This document shows, piece after piece, positions 1 through 7,000 of a stretch of DNA of 48,809 bases. The notes beneath the pieces are model-generated. The model was given only the letters and a program-made list of their open reading frames with translations. It was not told where the DNA came from and ran no database searches. Position numbers and translations under genes: made by a program. The stretch comes from Sulfitobacter sp. HI0040 (lineage in GTDB: Bacteria; Pseudomonadota; Alphaproteobacteria; Rhodobacterales; Rhodobacteraceae). The number at the start of each line of letters is the position of its first letter. Within the stretch, counting starts at the first letter, position 1. The stretch covers positions 1 to 48,809 of the forward strand of contig NZ_LWEX01000112.1 of the NCBI RefSeq assembly GCF_001634885.1, written 5' to 3'.

Positions 1-1921
1 GTGTTTTCTGTTTGACGACGAGCCGTACCTTGATGCTGTCGCCTGCCTGTACCGGTGCCATGAAGCGCAGGTTGTCCAGCCCGGTGTTCGCCAGCACGGG
101 GCCGGGATCAGGTTGCACGAACAGCCCCGCCGCGAAGCTGAGCAGCAGGTAGCCATGCGCCACCCGGCCCGGGAAGAACGGATTGGCCGCCGCCGCTTCG
201 TCATCCATATGGGCGTAGAAGGTATCGCCGGTGAAATGGGCAAAGGTCTCGATATCGTCGAGCGTGACCACGCGGCTGTCGCTGTTGAATGTTTCGCCCA
301 GCTCCAGTTCGGTGAAGCTGCGGGTGAAGGGATGCGCCCTGTCGTCGATCTCCGCCGCGCCGGGTATCCATTGCTGGCCTATGACGCTGAGCATGTCGGG
401 GCTGCCCTGAACAGCGGTGCGCTGCATGTAGTGCATGACGCCGCGGATGCCGCCCAGTTCCTCGCCGCCGCCCGCGCGACCCGGGCCACCGTGCACCATA
501 TGGGGCAGGGGGGCACCGTGGCCGGTGGCTTCCTTCATGGAGGTTCGGTCGGCGAAGTAGAGCCGCCCGTGATAGGCCGCCGAACTCAGGGTGATGTCCC
601 GCGCAAAGCCTGCGTCATGCGTGATGACAGAGGCGACGAGCGAGCCTTGCCCGCGGTTCAGCAGGTGCGCCGCATGTGCCACGTCGCGGTAGGGCATAAC
701 GGTCGAAACCGGGCCGAAGGCTTCGGTATCATGCACTCGGCTGGCGGTATCGGGGTCGGTGCAATGAAACAGCATCGGTGGCAGGAAGGCACCCGCCGCG
801 GCATCCGCACCGTGAACTTCGAACCGGTCCGGGTCGCCCGACACACGCTCGGCTTCCCGCGCCAGCAGTGCTGTCTTTTCCAAAACGTCGCGCTTTTGTG
901 CGGCGGAGACGAGGGCGCCCATCTTCGTGTCCTTGTCGCGCGGATCGCCGATGCGGGTGGCTTCCAGCTTTTCCTTCAGCGCCTCGATCAAAGGTGCCAC
1001 CAGCGGTTCGGGGGCCATGATCCGGCGGATCGCGGTGCACTTCTGCCCGGCCTTCGCCGTCATTTCGCGATGAACCTCCCTAACGAAGAGGTCGAATTCC
1101 GGCGTGCCCGGTGTTGCATCGGGGCCAAGCACCGAGGCGTTGAGGCTATCCTGTTCGGCGGCGAACCTGACGGAGCGCGCCAGCAGGTTGGGATTGCCGC
1201 GCAGCTTCAGCGCGGTATCGGCGGAACCGGTGAAGGCAACGGTATCCTGACAATCCAGCCTGTCCAGCATATCGCCCAGCCCGCCCGCGACGAACTGGAG
1301 CGAACCTTCGGGCAGGATGCCCGACTCCAGCATCAGGCGCACGCAGGTTTCCGTCACATAACAGGTCGCCGTTGCGGGTTTCACGATGGCGGGCATCCCG
1401 GCGAGCAGGGTAGGCGCCAGTTTTTCCAGCATGCCCCAGACGGGGAAGTTAAAGGCGTTGATATGAACGGCGGCGCCCTGCAACGGGGTGCAGATATGCC
1501 GCCCGAAGAATTGACCACCCCGGCCAAGCTGCTCCGCCGGACCGTCAAGGAAGACATGCGCATCCGGCATTTCCCGCCGTCCCTTGGAGGCGAAGACGAG
1601 CATCGTGCCGATGCCGCCATCCACGTCGATCAGGTGATCTGCTTGCGTGGCGCCGGTATCGAAAGACACATCGTAAAGCTGCTGCTTGCGTTCCTTGAGA
1701 TGGAGCGCCAGCGCCTTCAGCATCCGCGCCCGGTCATGGAACGTCATGGCGCGCAGGGCCGGACCGCCGGTTTCGCGGGCATGGCGCAGCATGGCGTCTG
1801 GGTCGATGGCCCCGCCCCCGGCGCGGGCAAGCGGGATGTTGTCTATCGCGCTGCGAATGTCGCGGGCATCTGTGCCGGGCGGCACCCATTTTCCGACGGC
1901 AAAACTGTGAACGTCTTTCAT
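1..1921 (-). CDS. paaZ: PaaZ, oxepin-CoA hydrolase / semialdehyde dehydrogenase (partial, C-terminus outside window)
   Basis: Bifunctional cytoplasmic enzyme of the aerobic phenylacetyl-CoA pathway. The C-terminal MaoC-type hydratase domain opens the oxepin-CoA ring, and the N-terminal aldehyde dehydrogenase domain oxidises the resulting semialdehyde. The ATG at 1921 lies 9 bases after the paaE stop, behind a GGGGGCG ribosome site. About 640 codons are open to the left edge; the family is about 680 residues, so roughly 40 C-terminal residues are missing. Glu256 (AAEQDSLN) and Cys295 (GQKCTAIRR) fall at the numbers of the E. coli catalytic pair. The MaoC part begins near residue 530, with the motif GRVAHGYLLLS visible. 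It is the last visible gene of a co-transcribed paa operon. The frame read on the opposite strand over the same bases is a GC-rich shadow. Confidence 0.95.
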   Translation of the reverse strand, partial: MKDVHSFAVGKWVPPGTDARDIRSAIDNIPLARAGGGAIDPDAMLRHARETGGPALRAMTFHDRARMLKALALHLKERKQQLYDVSFDTGATQADHLIDVDGGIGTMLVFASKGRREMPDAHVFLDGPAEQLGRGGQFFGRHICTPLQGAAVHINAFNFPVWGMLEKLAPTLLAGMPAIVKPATATCYVTETCVRLMLESGILPEGSLQFVAGGLGDMLDRLDCQDTVAFTGSADTALKLRGNPNLLARSVRFAAEQDSLNASVLGPDATPGTPEFDLFVREVHREMTAKAGQKCTAIRRIMAPEPLVAPLIEALKEKLEATRIGDPRDKDTKMGALVSAAQKRDVLEKTALLAREAERVSGDPDRFEVHGADAAAGAFLPPMLFHCTDPDTASRVHDTEAFGPVSTVMPYRDVAHAAHLLNRGQGSLVASVITHDAGFARDITLSSAAYHGRLYFADRTSMKEATGHGAPLPHMVHGGPGRAGGGEELGGIRGVMHYMQRTAVQGSPDMLSVIGQQWIPGAAEIDDRAHPFTRSFTELELGETFNSDSRVVTLDDIETFAHFTGDTFYAHMDDEAAAANPFFPGRVAHGYLLLSFAAGLFVQPDPGPVLANTGLDNLRFMAPVQAGDSIKVRLVVKQKT

Positions 1922-1930
1922 CGGCGCCCC

Positions 1931-2995
1931 CTAATGTGTGTCGTAATCGATCGTCAGCTTGTCCGAGACCGGGTAGCTCTGACAGGTCAGCACATAGCCA
2001 CGCTCGACCTCGTAATCCTCCAGCGCGTGGTTCGACAGCATTTCGACCTCGCCCTCCAGCACCTTGCCCATGCAGGTGGAACAGACCCCCGCCTTGCAGG
2101 CGAATGGCGCATCGAGACTGTTTTCCAGTGCCGCCTCCAGCACCGACTGGCCGCGTGACATCGTAAAGCTTCGGCGGGCGCCTTCTATGATCACCGTCAC
2201 TTCGGTGCCAGCAGCGCTTTCGCTTCGCTTTTCCATTTCGCGCTTTGCAAGGCGGCCCTGCTGGCTTTCCCCGAAGAGTTCGAACTTGATCTGATCGGGG
2301 TCCATGCCATGGGCCTTCAGCGCCTCGGCGATGGCGAGCATCATGGGTTCGGGCCCGCAGATGAAGGCGGTGTCGAGCTTGGAGGGATCGATCCAGAGCT
2401 TGAAGAGCAGCGCGCATTTCTCGGCATCGACCCGGCCGGTGAACAGGTCGATGTCCTGCCCCGATTCCAGCATGTGAATGATGGTCAACCGGCCCATGTA
2501 GCGGTTCTTGAGGTCCTCAAGCTCCTCGCGGAACATGATCGTGTTCACCGCGCGGTTGGCGTAGACCAGCGTGAAGGTCGATTGCGGTTCGCGCTTCAGC
2601 ACGGTCTTGAGGATCGACAGGATCGGCGTGATGCCGGAGCCGCCCGCGAAACCGATATAATCCTTGGCGCGGTCGGGCTCGATCTCGGTGAAGAATTTCC
2701 CCTGCGGCGGCATCGCATAGAGCACATCACCGACCTTCAGTTCCGTGTTCGCGTAGGTCGAAAAGGCGCCGCCATCGACCCGCTTTATGCCGACCTTCAG
2801 CTCGCCGTCGTCAAGGCCTGCGCAGATCGAATAGTTGCGCCGAACCTCTGTCCCGTCGAAATCCTTGGAGAATGTCAGGTACTGCCCCTGACGAAAGGCG
2901 AAGGCCTGCGGATCCTCCGGGCGCAGGGTCAGAACCACCGCATCGCGGATGGTATGATGGATGTCGGTGACTTCGAGGGGATGAAAGCTGGACAT
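1931..2995 (-). CDS. paaE: PaaE, phenylacetyl-CoA epoxidase reductase subunit
   Basis: The 354-residue reductase passes electrons from NAD(P)H through FAD and a [2Fe-2S] cluster to the PaaA diiron site. The N-terminal two thirds is a ferredoxin-reductase module: an RRNYSIC-type FAD-binding motif near residue 55, GGSGITPI near 120, and a CGPEPMM nucleotide motif near 215. The C-terminal plant-type ferredoxin domain has cluster cysteines at 300, 305, 308 and 338 (CKAGVCSTC, then LTCQS). Length and domain order match PaaE. It starts 3 bases after the paaD stop and is followed 9 bases later by paaZ, so translation is probably coupled. Confidence 0.96.
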   Translation of the reverse strand: MSSFHPLEVTDIHHTIRDAVVLTLRPEDPQAFAFRQGQYLTFSKDFDGTEVRRNYSICAGLDDGELKVGIKRVDGGAFSTYANTELKVGDVLYAMPPQGKFFTEIEPDRAKDYIGFAGGSGITPILSILKTVLKREPQSTFTLVYANRAVNTIMFREELEDLKNRYMGRLTIIHMLESGQDIDLFTGRVDAEKCALLFKLWIDPSKLDTAFICGPEPMMLAIAEALKAHGMDPDQIKFELFGESQQGRLAKREMEKRSESAAGTEVTVIIEGARRSFTMSRGQSVLEAALENSLDAPFACKAGVCSTCMGKVLEGEVEMLSNHALEDYEVERGYVLTCQSYPVSDKLTIDYDTH

Positions 2996-2998
2996 GGT

Positions 2999-3466
2999 TC
3001 AGATGCACTTGAAATAGTCGAAGGGTTCCAGACAGGCGCGGCAGCGCCATTGCGCCTTGCAGGGGGTGGAGCCGAATTGGCTGATCCGCTCCACATCCGG
3101 CGATTTGCACAGCGGGCAATGTTCCGGCCCACCTGCGGGACGGGGCGGGGCGATGCCGTAACGCTCCAGCTTCTCGCGGCCCTCGGCTGTCAGCCAGTCG
3201 GTTGTCCAGGCGGGGGAAAGCTGGCGTTTCAGGCGGATGTTCTCCACCCCGCGTTCGCGGAGGGCCGTTTCGATGTCGAGGTTGATGATCGTCGTAGCCG
3301 GGCAGCCCGAATAGGTCGGCGTGACCGTCACTTCGAGCGTATCGCCCGCCCACGCGACATCCCGGACGATCCCCAGATCGGTGAGCGAGATCACGGGGAT
3401 TTCGGGATCGGGGACTTCGGAAAGCCAGCCCCAGACCGTGTCTATGGAGGGGCGTTCGATTACCAT
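2999..3466 (-). CDS. paaD: PaaD, phenylacetyl-CoA epoxidase maturation protein
   Basis: PaaD is a DUF59/MIP18-type protein needed for a working epoxidase, probably by helping metal-centre assembly. The N-terminal half carries the DUF59 pattern (VPDPEIPVISLTDLGIVRDV, then YSGCPATT). The C-terminus is rich in cysteines in CxxC-like pairs (CPLCKSPD, CRACLEPFDYFKC), as usual for PaaD. I chose the ATG at 3466 (155 residues) over one ten codons upstream, because it overlaps the paaC stop by only 7 bases and gives the family N-terminus. It lies between paaC and paaE in the usual order. Confidence 0.94.
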   Translation of the reverse strand: MVIERPSIDTVWGWLSEVPDPEIPVISLTDLGIVRDVAWAGDTLEVTVTPTYSGCPATTIINLDIETALRERGVENIRLKRQLSPAWTTDWLTAEGREKLERYGIAPPRPAGGPEHCPLCKSPDVERISQFGSTPCKAQWRCRACLEPFDYFKCI

Positions 3467-4215
3467 GTCGCGTCCGGATAGGCCCGTTGCAGCCATTGCA
3501 TCTGCGTCAGCATGTGACCCAGATGTTCGGAGTGGCGCGCACCGGTCTTGCCGCCCTTGTGGGCAAAATCATCTTCGGGACGCTTCAGCGTGGCCGCCGT
3601 GAACACATCGCCCACCAGCTCGTCATAGCCGGGGCGCAGGCTGGCCGGGTCCGGCGCGAGGCCCCGTTCCTGCAGGGAACTGTCGACCGCGTCGCCGACG
3701 AACATCTCGCCGACATAGGGCCACAGCCGGTCCAGCGCCGCCTGCATGCGGTTGTGGCTTTCTTCGGTGCCGTCGCCCAGACCGATCACCGTGTCGGTCG
3801 AACGTTCGAGGTGATAGGTCACTTCCTTCGCCGATTTCTCGGCGATGGCGGCGATGCGCGCGTCCTTCGAGTCCATCAGGGCGGTCAGATACGGCAGATG
3901 CCATGCGTCGAACAGGAATTGCCGCATCATGGTGCGCCCGAAATCGCCGTTCGGTTGTTCCACCAGCAGAAGGTTGCGGAAGTCCCAGACATCGCGGCGG
4001 AAGGCCAGTGCATCGGCGTCGCGCCCGGCATCTTCGACCTCGGCGGCGAGGCCGAGCCAAAGTTGCGTCTGACCGATGAGATCGAGCGCGGTATTCGCGA
4101 GCGCGATGTCTTCTTCCAGTACCGGTGCCACCCCGCACCATTCGGACACGCGATGCCCCAGGACGAGCGTATTGTCCCCCATGCGGCAGAGGTATTCGAA
4201 CAGCGGATCGCTCAC
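3460..4215 (-). CDS. paaC: PaaC, phenylacetyl-CoA epoxidase structural subunit
   Basis: The 251-residue ferritin-like subunit forms the stable heterodimer with PaaA but carries no catalytic diiron site. It is mostly helical, with family landmarks LGHRVSEWCG near the N-terminus, GQTQLW, and the segment KEVTYHLERSTDTVIGLGDGT in the middle. The start overlaps the paaB stop in an ATGA (4212-4215), typical of translational coupling. Length matches the family. It sits between paaB and paaD. Confidence 0.95.
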   Translation of the reverse strand: MSDPLFEYLCRMGDNTLVLGHRVSEWCGVAPVLEEDIALANTALDLIGQTQLWLGLAAEVEDAGRDADALAFRRDVWDFRNLLLVEQPNGDFGRTMMRQFLFDAWHLPYLTALMDSKDARIAAIAEKSAKEVTYHLERSTDTVIGLGDGTEESHNRMQAALDRLWPYVGEMFVGDAVDSSLQERGLAPDPASLRPGYDELVGDVFTAATLKRPEDDFAHKGGKTGARHSEHLGHMLTQMQWLQRAYPDATW

Positions 4216-4556
4216 ATGGCCCCCACTTCATCTGGAATGTCGAAGAAGGTCGGGTGGCGATAGACCTTGTCGTTGGCCGGATCGTACATCGGGCCCTTGT
4301 CTTCGGGGGAGGAGGCGGCGATGGCCTCTGCTGGGATGGCCCAGATGCTGACCCCTTCGTTGCGCCGGGTATAGACGTCGCGCGCGTTCTTGATCGCCAT
4401 TTCGGCATCCGCCGCGTGCAGGCTACCCACGTGGCGATGGCTCAGCCCGTGCTGGCCCCGGATGAAGATTTCCCACAGGGGCCATTCGGTGGCGCGGGCC
4501 TTGCCGTGCTTTTCCGCATGGGTTTCGCGATAGGGGGAGGATTCAGGGCTGCTCAT
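4212..4556 (-). CDS. paaB: PaaB, phenylacetyl-CoA epoxidase small subunit
   Basis: Small subunit (114 residues from the ATG at 4556) thought to bridge the PaaAC heterodimers. The family core begins at WPLWEIFIRGQHGLSHRHVG and runs through ADAEMAIKNARDVYTRRNEG to the C-terminus. About 25 residues rich in polar and charged amino acids precede the core, making it longer than the roughly 95-residue E. coli protein. No internal methionine gives a shorter form. paaA ends 4 bases upstream, and the stop overlaps paaC. An open frame extends further upstream into paaA, but that part does not look like PaaB. Confidence 0.93.
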   Translation of the reverse strand: MSSPESSPYRETHAEKHGKARATEWPLWEIFIRGQHGLSHRHVGSLHAADAEMAIKNARDVYTRRNEGVSIWAIPAEAIAASSPEDKGPMYDPANDKVYRHPTFFDIPDEVGAM

Positions 4557-4560
4557 CTCT

Positions 4561-5553
4561 TCACTCCGCCGCCAGTTTCGCGATGCGTTTCTTGGCTGCA
4601 TGGGCCAGCAGACCCTCCCGCACCCAGCGACCGTTGTCCCACGCCTTATTGCGTGCTTCCAGCCGTTCGGTGTTGCAGGGGCCATTGCCCTTCAGAACGT
4701 CGAAGAATTCTTCCCAGTCGGGTTCCGAGAAATCGTAGCCGCCCTTCTCCTCGTTCCATTTCAGGTGTTCGTCAGGCACCGTGAGGCCGAGATATTCCGC
4801 CTGCGGCACCGTCTGATCGACGAACTTCTGCCGAAGCTCATCATTGGTGTTCATCTTGATTTTCCACGCCATGCTCTGCGCCGAGTGGACGGATTCCTTG
4901 TCGGAGGGGCCGAACATCATCAGCGACGGGTACCAGAAGCGGTTCAACGCATCCTGCGCCATCTTGCGCTGGGCGGGCGTGCCCTTGGCCATCTTCATCA
5001 TGATGTCGTAGCCCTGCCGCTGGTGAAAGGATTCCTCCTTGCAAATGCGGACCATGGCACGGGCATAGGGTCCGTAGGAGGTACGTTGCAGTGGCACCTG
5101 ATTCATGATCGCGGCGCCGTCGACCAGCCAGCCGACCGCGCCCATATCCGCCCAGGTCAGCGTGGGATAGTTGAAGATCGAGGAATATTTCATCTTGCCC
5201 GACAGCAGGTCGCGGGTCATCTGGTCCCGCGTGACGCCGAGCGTTTCTGCCGCGCAATAGAGGTAGAGGCCATGGCCCGCCTCGTCCTGAACCTTTGCCA
5301 GCAGGATCGCCTTTCGTTCCAGCGTGGGCGCGCGGGTGATCCAGTTGCCTTCCGGCAACTGGCCCACGATTTCCGAATGCGCATGCTGTCCGATCTGGCG
5401 GATCAGGTTCTTGCGATACCCCTCGGGCATCCAGTCCTTCGGTTCGATCTTGCCGCCCGCGTCGATACGTTCCTGAAAGGCGCGTTCCTGCGGATCCATC
5501 TCATCAAGGGATTTCACGCCCTTTCCGGTGGACTTGATCATCTGTGCATACAT
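4561..5553 (-). CDS. paaA: PaaA, phenylacetyl-CoA epoxidase catalytic diiron subunit
   Basis: The 330-residue catalytic subunit inserts one oxygen atom into the ring of phenylacetyl-CoA to form the 1,2-epoxide. Iron-ligand-type helices are visible: [13 protein letters not shown], with an E-x-x-H at Glu91/His94, and [11 protein letters not shown] further on. Length and the N-terminus (MYAQMI) fit the family closely. The ATG at 5553 has an AAAGGAT ribosome site. Twenty-nine bases separate it from the thiolase gene, so transcription probably continues from the promoter upstream of 6788. Confidence 0.97.
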   Translation of the reverse strand: MYAQMIKSTGKGVKSLDEMDPQERAFQERIDAGGKIEPKDWMPEGYRKNLIRQIGQHAHSEIVGQLPEGNWITRAPTLERKAILLAKVQDEAGHGLYLYCAAETLGVTRDQMTRDLLSGKMKYSSIFNYPTLTWADMGAVGWLVDGAAIMNQVPLQRTSYGPYARAMVRICKEESFHQRQGYDIMMKMAKGTPAQRKMAQDALNRFWYPSLMMFGPSDKESVHSAQSMAWKIKMNTNDELRQKFVDQTVPQAEYLGLTVPDEHLKWNEEKGGYDFSEPDWEEFFDVLKGNGPCNTERLEARNKAWDNGRWVREGLLAHAAKKRIAKLAAE

Positions 5554-5582
5554 GGTTCAGATCCTTTCGAGGATAAGAGACT

Positions 5583-6788
5583 TCAGCTTGCGTTTTCCAG
5601 TATCAGCGCCACGCCTTGACCCACGCCAACGCACATTGTGCAAAGCGCGTAGCGCCCGCCTGTCCGCTTGAGTTGCAGTGCAGCGGTCATCACCAGCCGT
5701 GCCCCCGACATGCCGAGCGGATGCCCGATGGCGATGGCGCCGCCGTTGGCGTTGACCCGCGGGTCATCGTCCGCCACGCCCAGCGCGCGCAACGTCGCGA
5801 GCCCCTGGCTGGCGAAGGCTTCGTTCAGTTCGATCACGTCGATCTGGTCGATACCGAGGCCAGCGCGGTCCAGCGCCTTGCGGCACGCCGGAATTGGGCC
5901 AATGCCCATGACCCGGGGCTCGACCCCGGCGGCGGACATGGCGACGACCCGGGCGATGGGGGTGAGCCCCTGATCTTTCGCCGCGGCCTCCGACGCGATG
6001 AGAAGTGCTGCGGCCCCGTCGTTCACGCCAGAAGCGTTGCCCGCGGTGACCGTCAGGTCCGGCCCGTTGATGCCGCGCAGTTTGCCCAGTTTGTCCAGCG
6101 TCGTGTCGGGGCGGGGGTGTTCATCCCGGTCGACGACGATGGGATCGCCCTTGCGCTGGGGAATGGTGACGGGGGCGATTTCCTCTGCGAAGACGCCCGC
6201 TTTGTCCGCGGCGGCCCAGCGTTCCTGACTGCGCGCGGCAAAGGCATCCTGATCTTCGCGGCTGACGTCATGGTCCTCGGCCACGTTGTCGGCGGTCTGC
6301 GGCATGGAATCGACGCCGTATTGATCCTTCAGCTTGCGGTTGACGAACCGCCAGCCAATCGTGGTGTCATAAACGGCATTGCTGCGGGAGAATGCGGTTT
6401 CTGCTTTTGGCATGACAAAGGGCGCACGGCTCATGCTTTCGATACCGCCCGCGATGCCAAGGTCCATATCGCCGGCGCGGATCGCCCGGGCGATGGTGCC
6501 CACCGCATCCATGCCCGACGCGCAGAGCCGGTTGATCGTGGCGCCCGGAACATCCACCGGCATCCCCGCCAGCAGTACGGCCATGCGGGCGACGTTGCGG
6601 TTGTCTTCCCCCGCCTGGTTCGCGCAGCCCATCACGACATCGTCGACCCTGGACCAGTCCACCTGACTGTTGCGTTCCATCAGCGCAGCGAGCGGTACCG
6701 CCGCCAGATCGTCAGCCCTGACGGACGAAAGCGCACCACCATAGCGCCCGATGGGTGTGCGTTGCGCGTCACAGATGAATGCCTGCAT
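5583..6788 (-). CDS. paaJ: 3-oxoadipyl-CoA / 3-oxo-5,6-dehydrosuberyl-CoA thiolase
   Basis: The 401-residue thiolase releases acetyl-CoA at the end of the phenylacetate (and beta-ketoadipate) pathways. Catalytic residues are in place: Cys89 in NRLCASGMDA, His356 in GHPLGMSGAR and Cys386 in CVGVGQG. It heads the paa operon with a GGGAGAA ribosome site before the ATG at 6788. Orthologues are named paaJ or pcaF; the position directly before paaA favours the phenylacetate role, but the enzyme could serve both pathways. Confidence 0.93.
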   Translation of the reverse strand: MQAFICDAQRTPIGRYGGALSSVRADDLAAVPLAALMERNSQVDWSRVDDVVMGCANQAGEDNRNVARMAVLLAGMPVDVPGATINRLCASGMDAVGTIARAIRAGDMDLGIAGGIESMSRAPFVMPKAETAFSRSNAVYDTTIGWRFVNRKLKDQYGVDSMPQTADNVAEDHDVSREDQDAFAARSQERWAAADKAGVFAEEIAPVTIPQRKGDPIVVDRDEHPRPDTTLDKLGKLRGINGPDLTVTAGNASGVNDGAAALLIASEAAAKDQGLTPIARVVAMSAAGVEPRVMGIGPIPACRKALDRAGLGIDQIDVIELNEAFASQGLATLRALGVADDDPRVNANGGAIAIGHPLGMSGARLVMTAALQLKRTGGRYALCTMCVGVGQGVALILENAS

Positions 6789-7000
6789 TATCGTTCTCCC
6801 AAATTGTCATCAGTGTACCGCTACCTGCGATTCGCAACAATATAAATGTTACGAAATCGCGCATACAACCAGAGGATCGTAACGTATTGAGGGCCGTGCG
6901 ACCTGCGCGCGCTTCTGGTGCGGCGGGGCAACTGTGACAAAGCGAATATGCCGCTCCGAAAACACCCATTGGGGTATTTCCAAACATTTCGCTTTCCTTC
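6789..7000. promoter_or_regulatory. Divergent paa / mrp promoter region
   Basis: This 212-base stretch separates the divergent paa and Mrp operons and must hold both promoters. The paa-proximal half is AT-richer than its surroundings and contains the imperfect palindrome described separately. No open frame looks coding. No confident -35/-10 pair was found. Confidence 0.6.
6827..6860. promoter_or_regulatory. Imperfect 34-bp palindrome, candidate operator of the paa operon
   Basis: The arms GCGATTCGCAACA and TGTTACGAAATCGC are reverse complements except for one inserted base and one mismatch. They flank an AT-rich centre (ATATAAA). The element lies 39-72 bases upstream of the thiolase start, where a TetR- or GntR-type phenylacetyl-CoA repressor could act. 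No regulator gene is adjacent, so which protein binds is unknown. Confidence 0.45.

Noticed and set aside
113..2158. 681-codon open frame on the plus strand over paaZ
   Set aside because: It is in codon register with paaZ on the other strand, has no recognisable domain, and paaZ has intact catalytic residues. Long antisense frames are common at this GC content.
2309..3481. 390-codon plus-strand frame over paaE and paaD
   Set aside because: Antisense shadow of two well-conserved genes; low-complexity Gly/Arg/Asp composition.
6963..6976. CACCCATTGGGGTA as a third copy of the regulator motif before mrpA
   Set aside because: Three mismatches out of 14 and no functional link; kept only as a weak look-alike.
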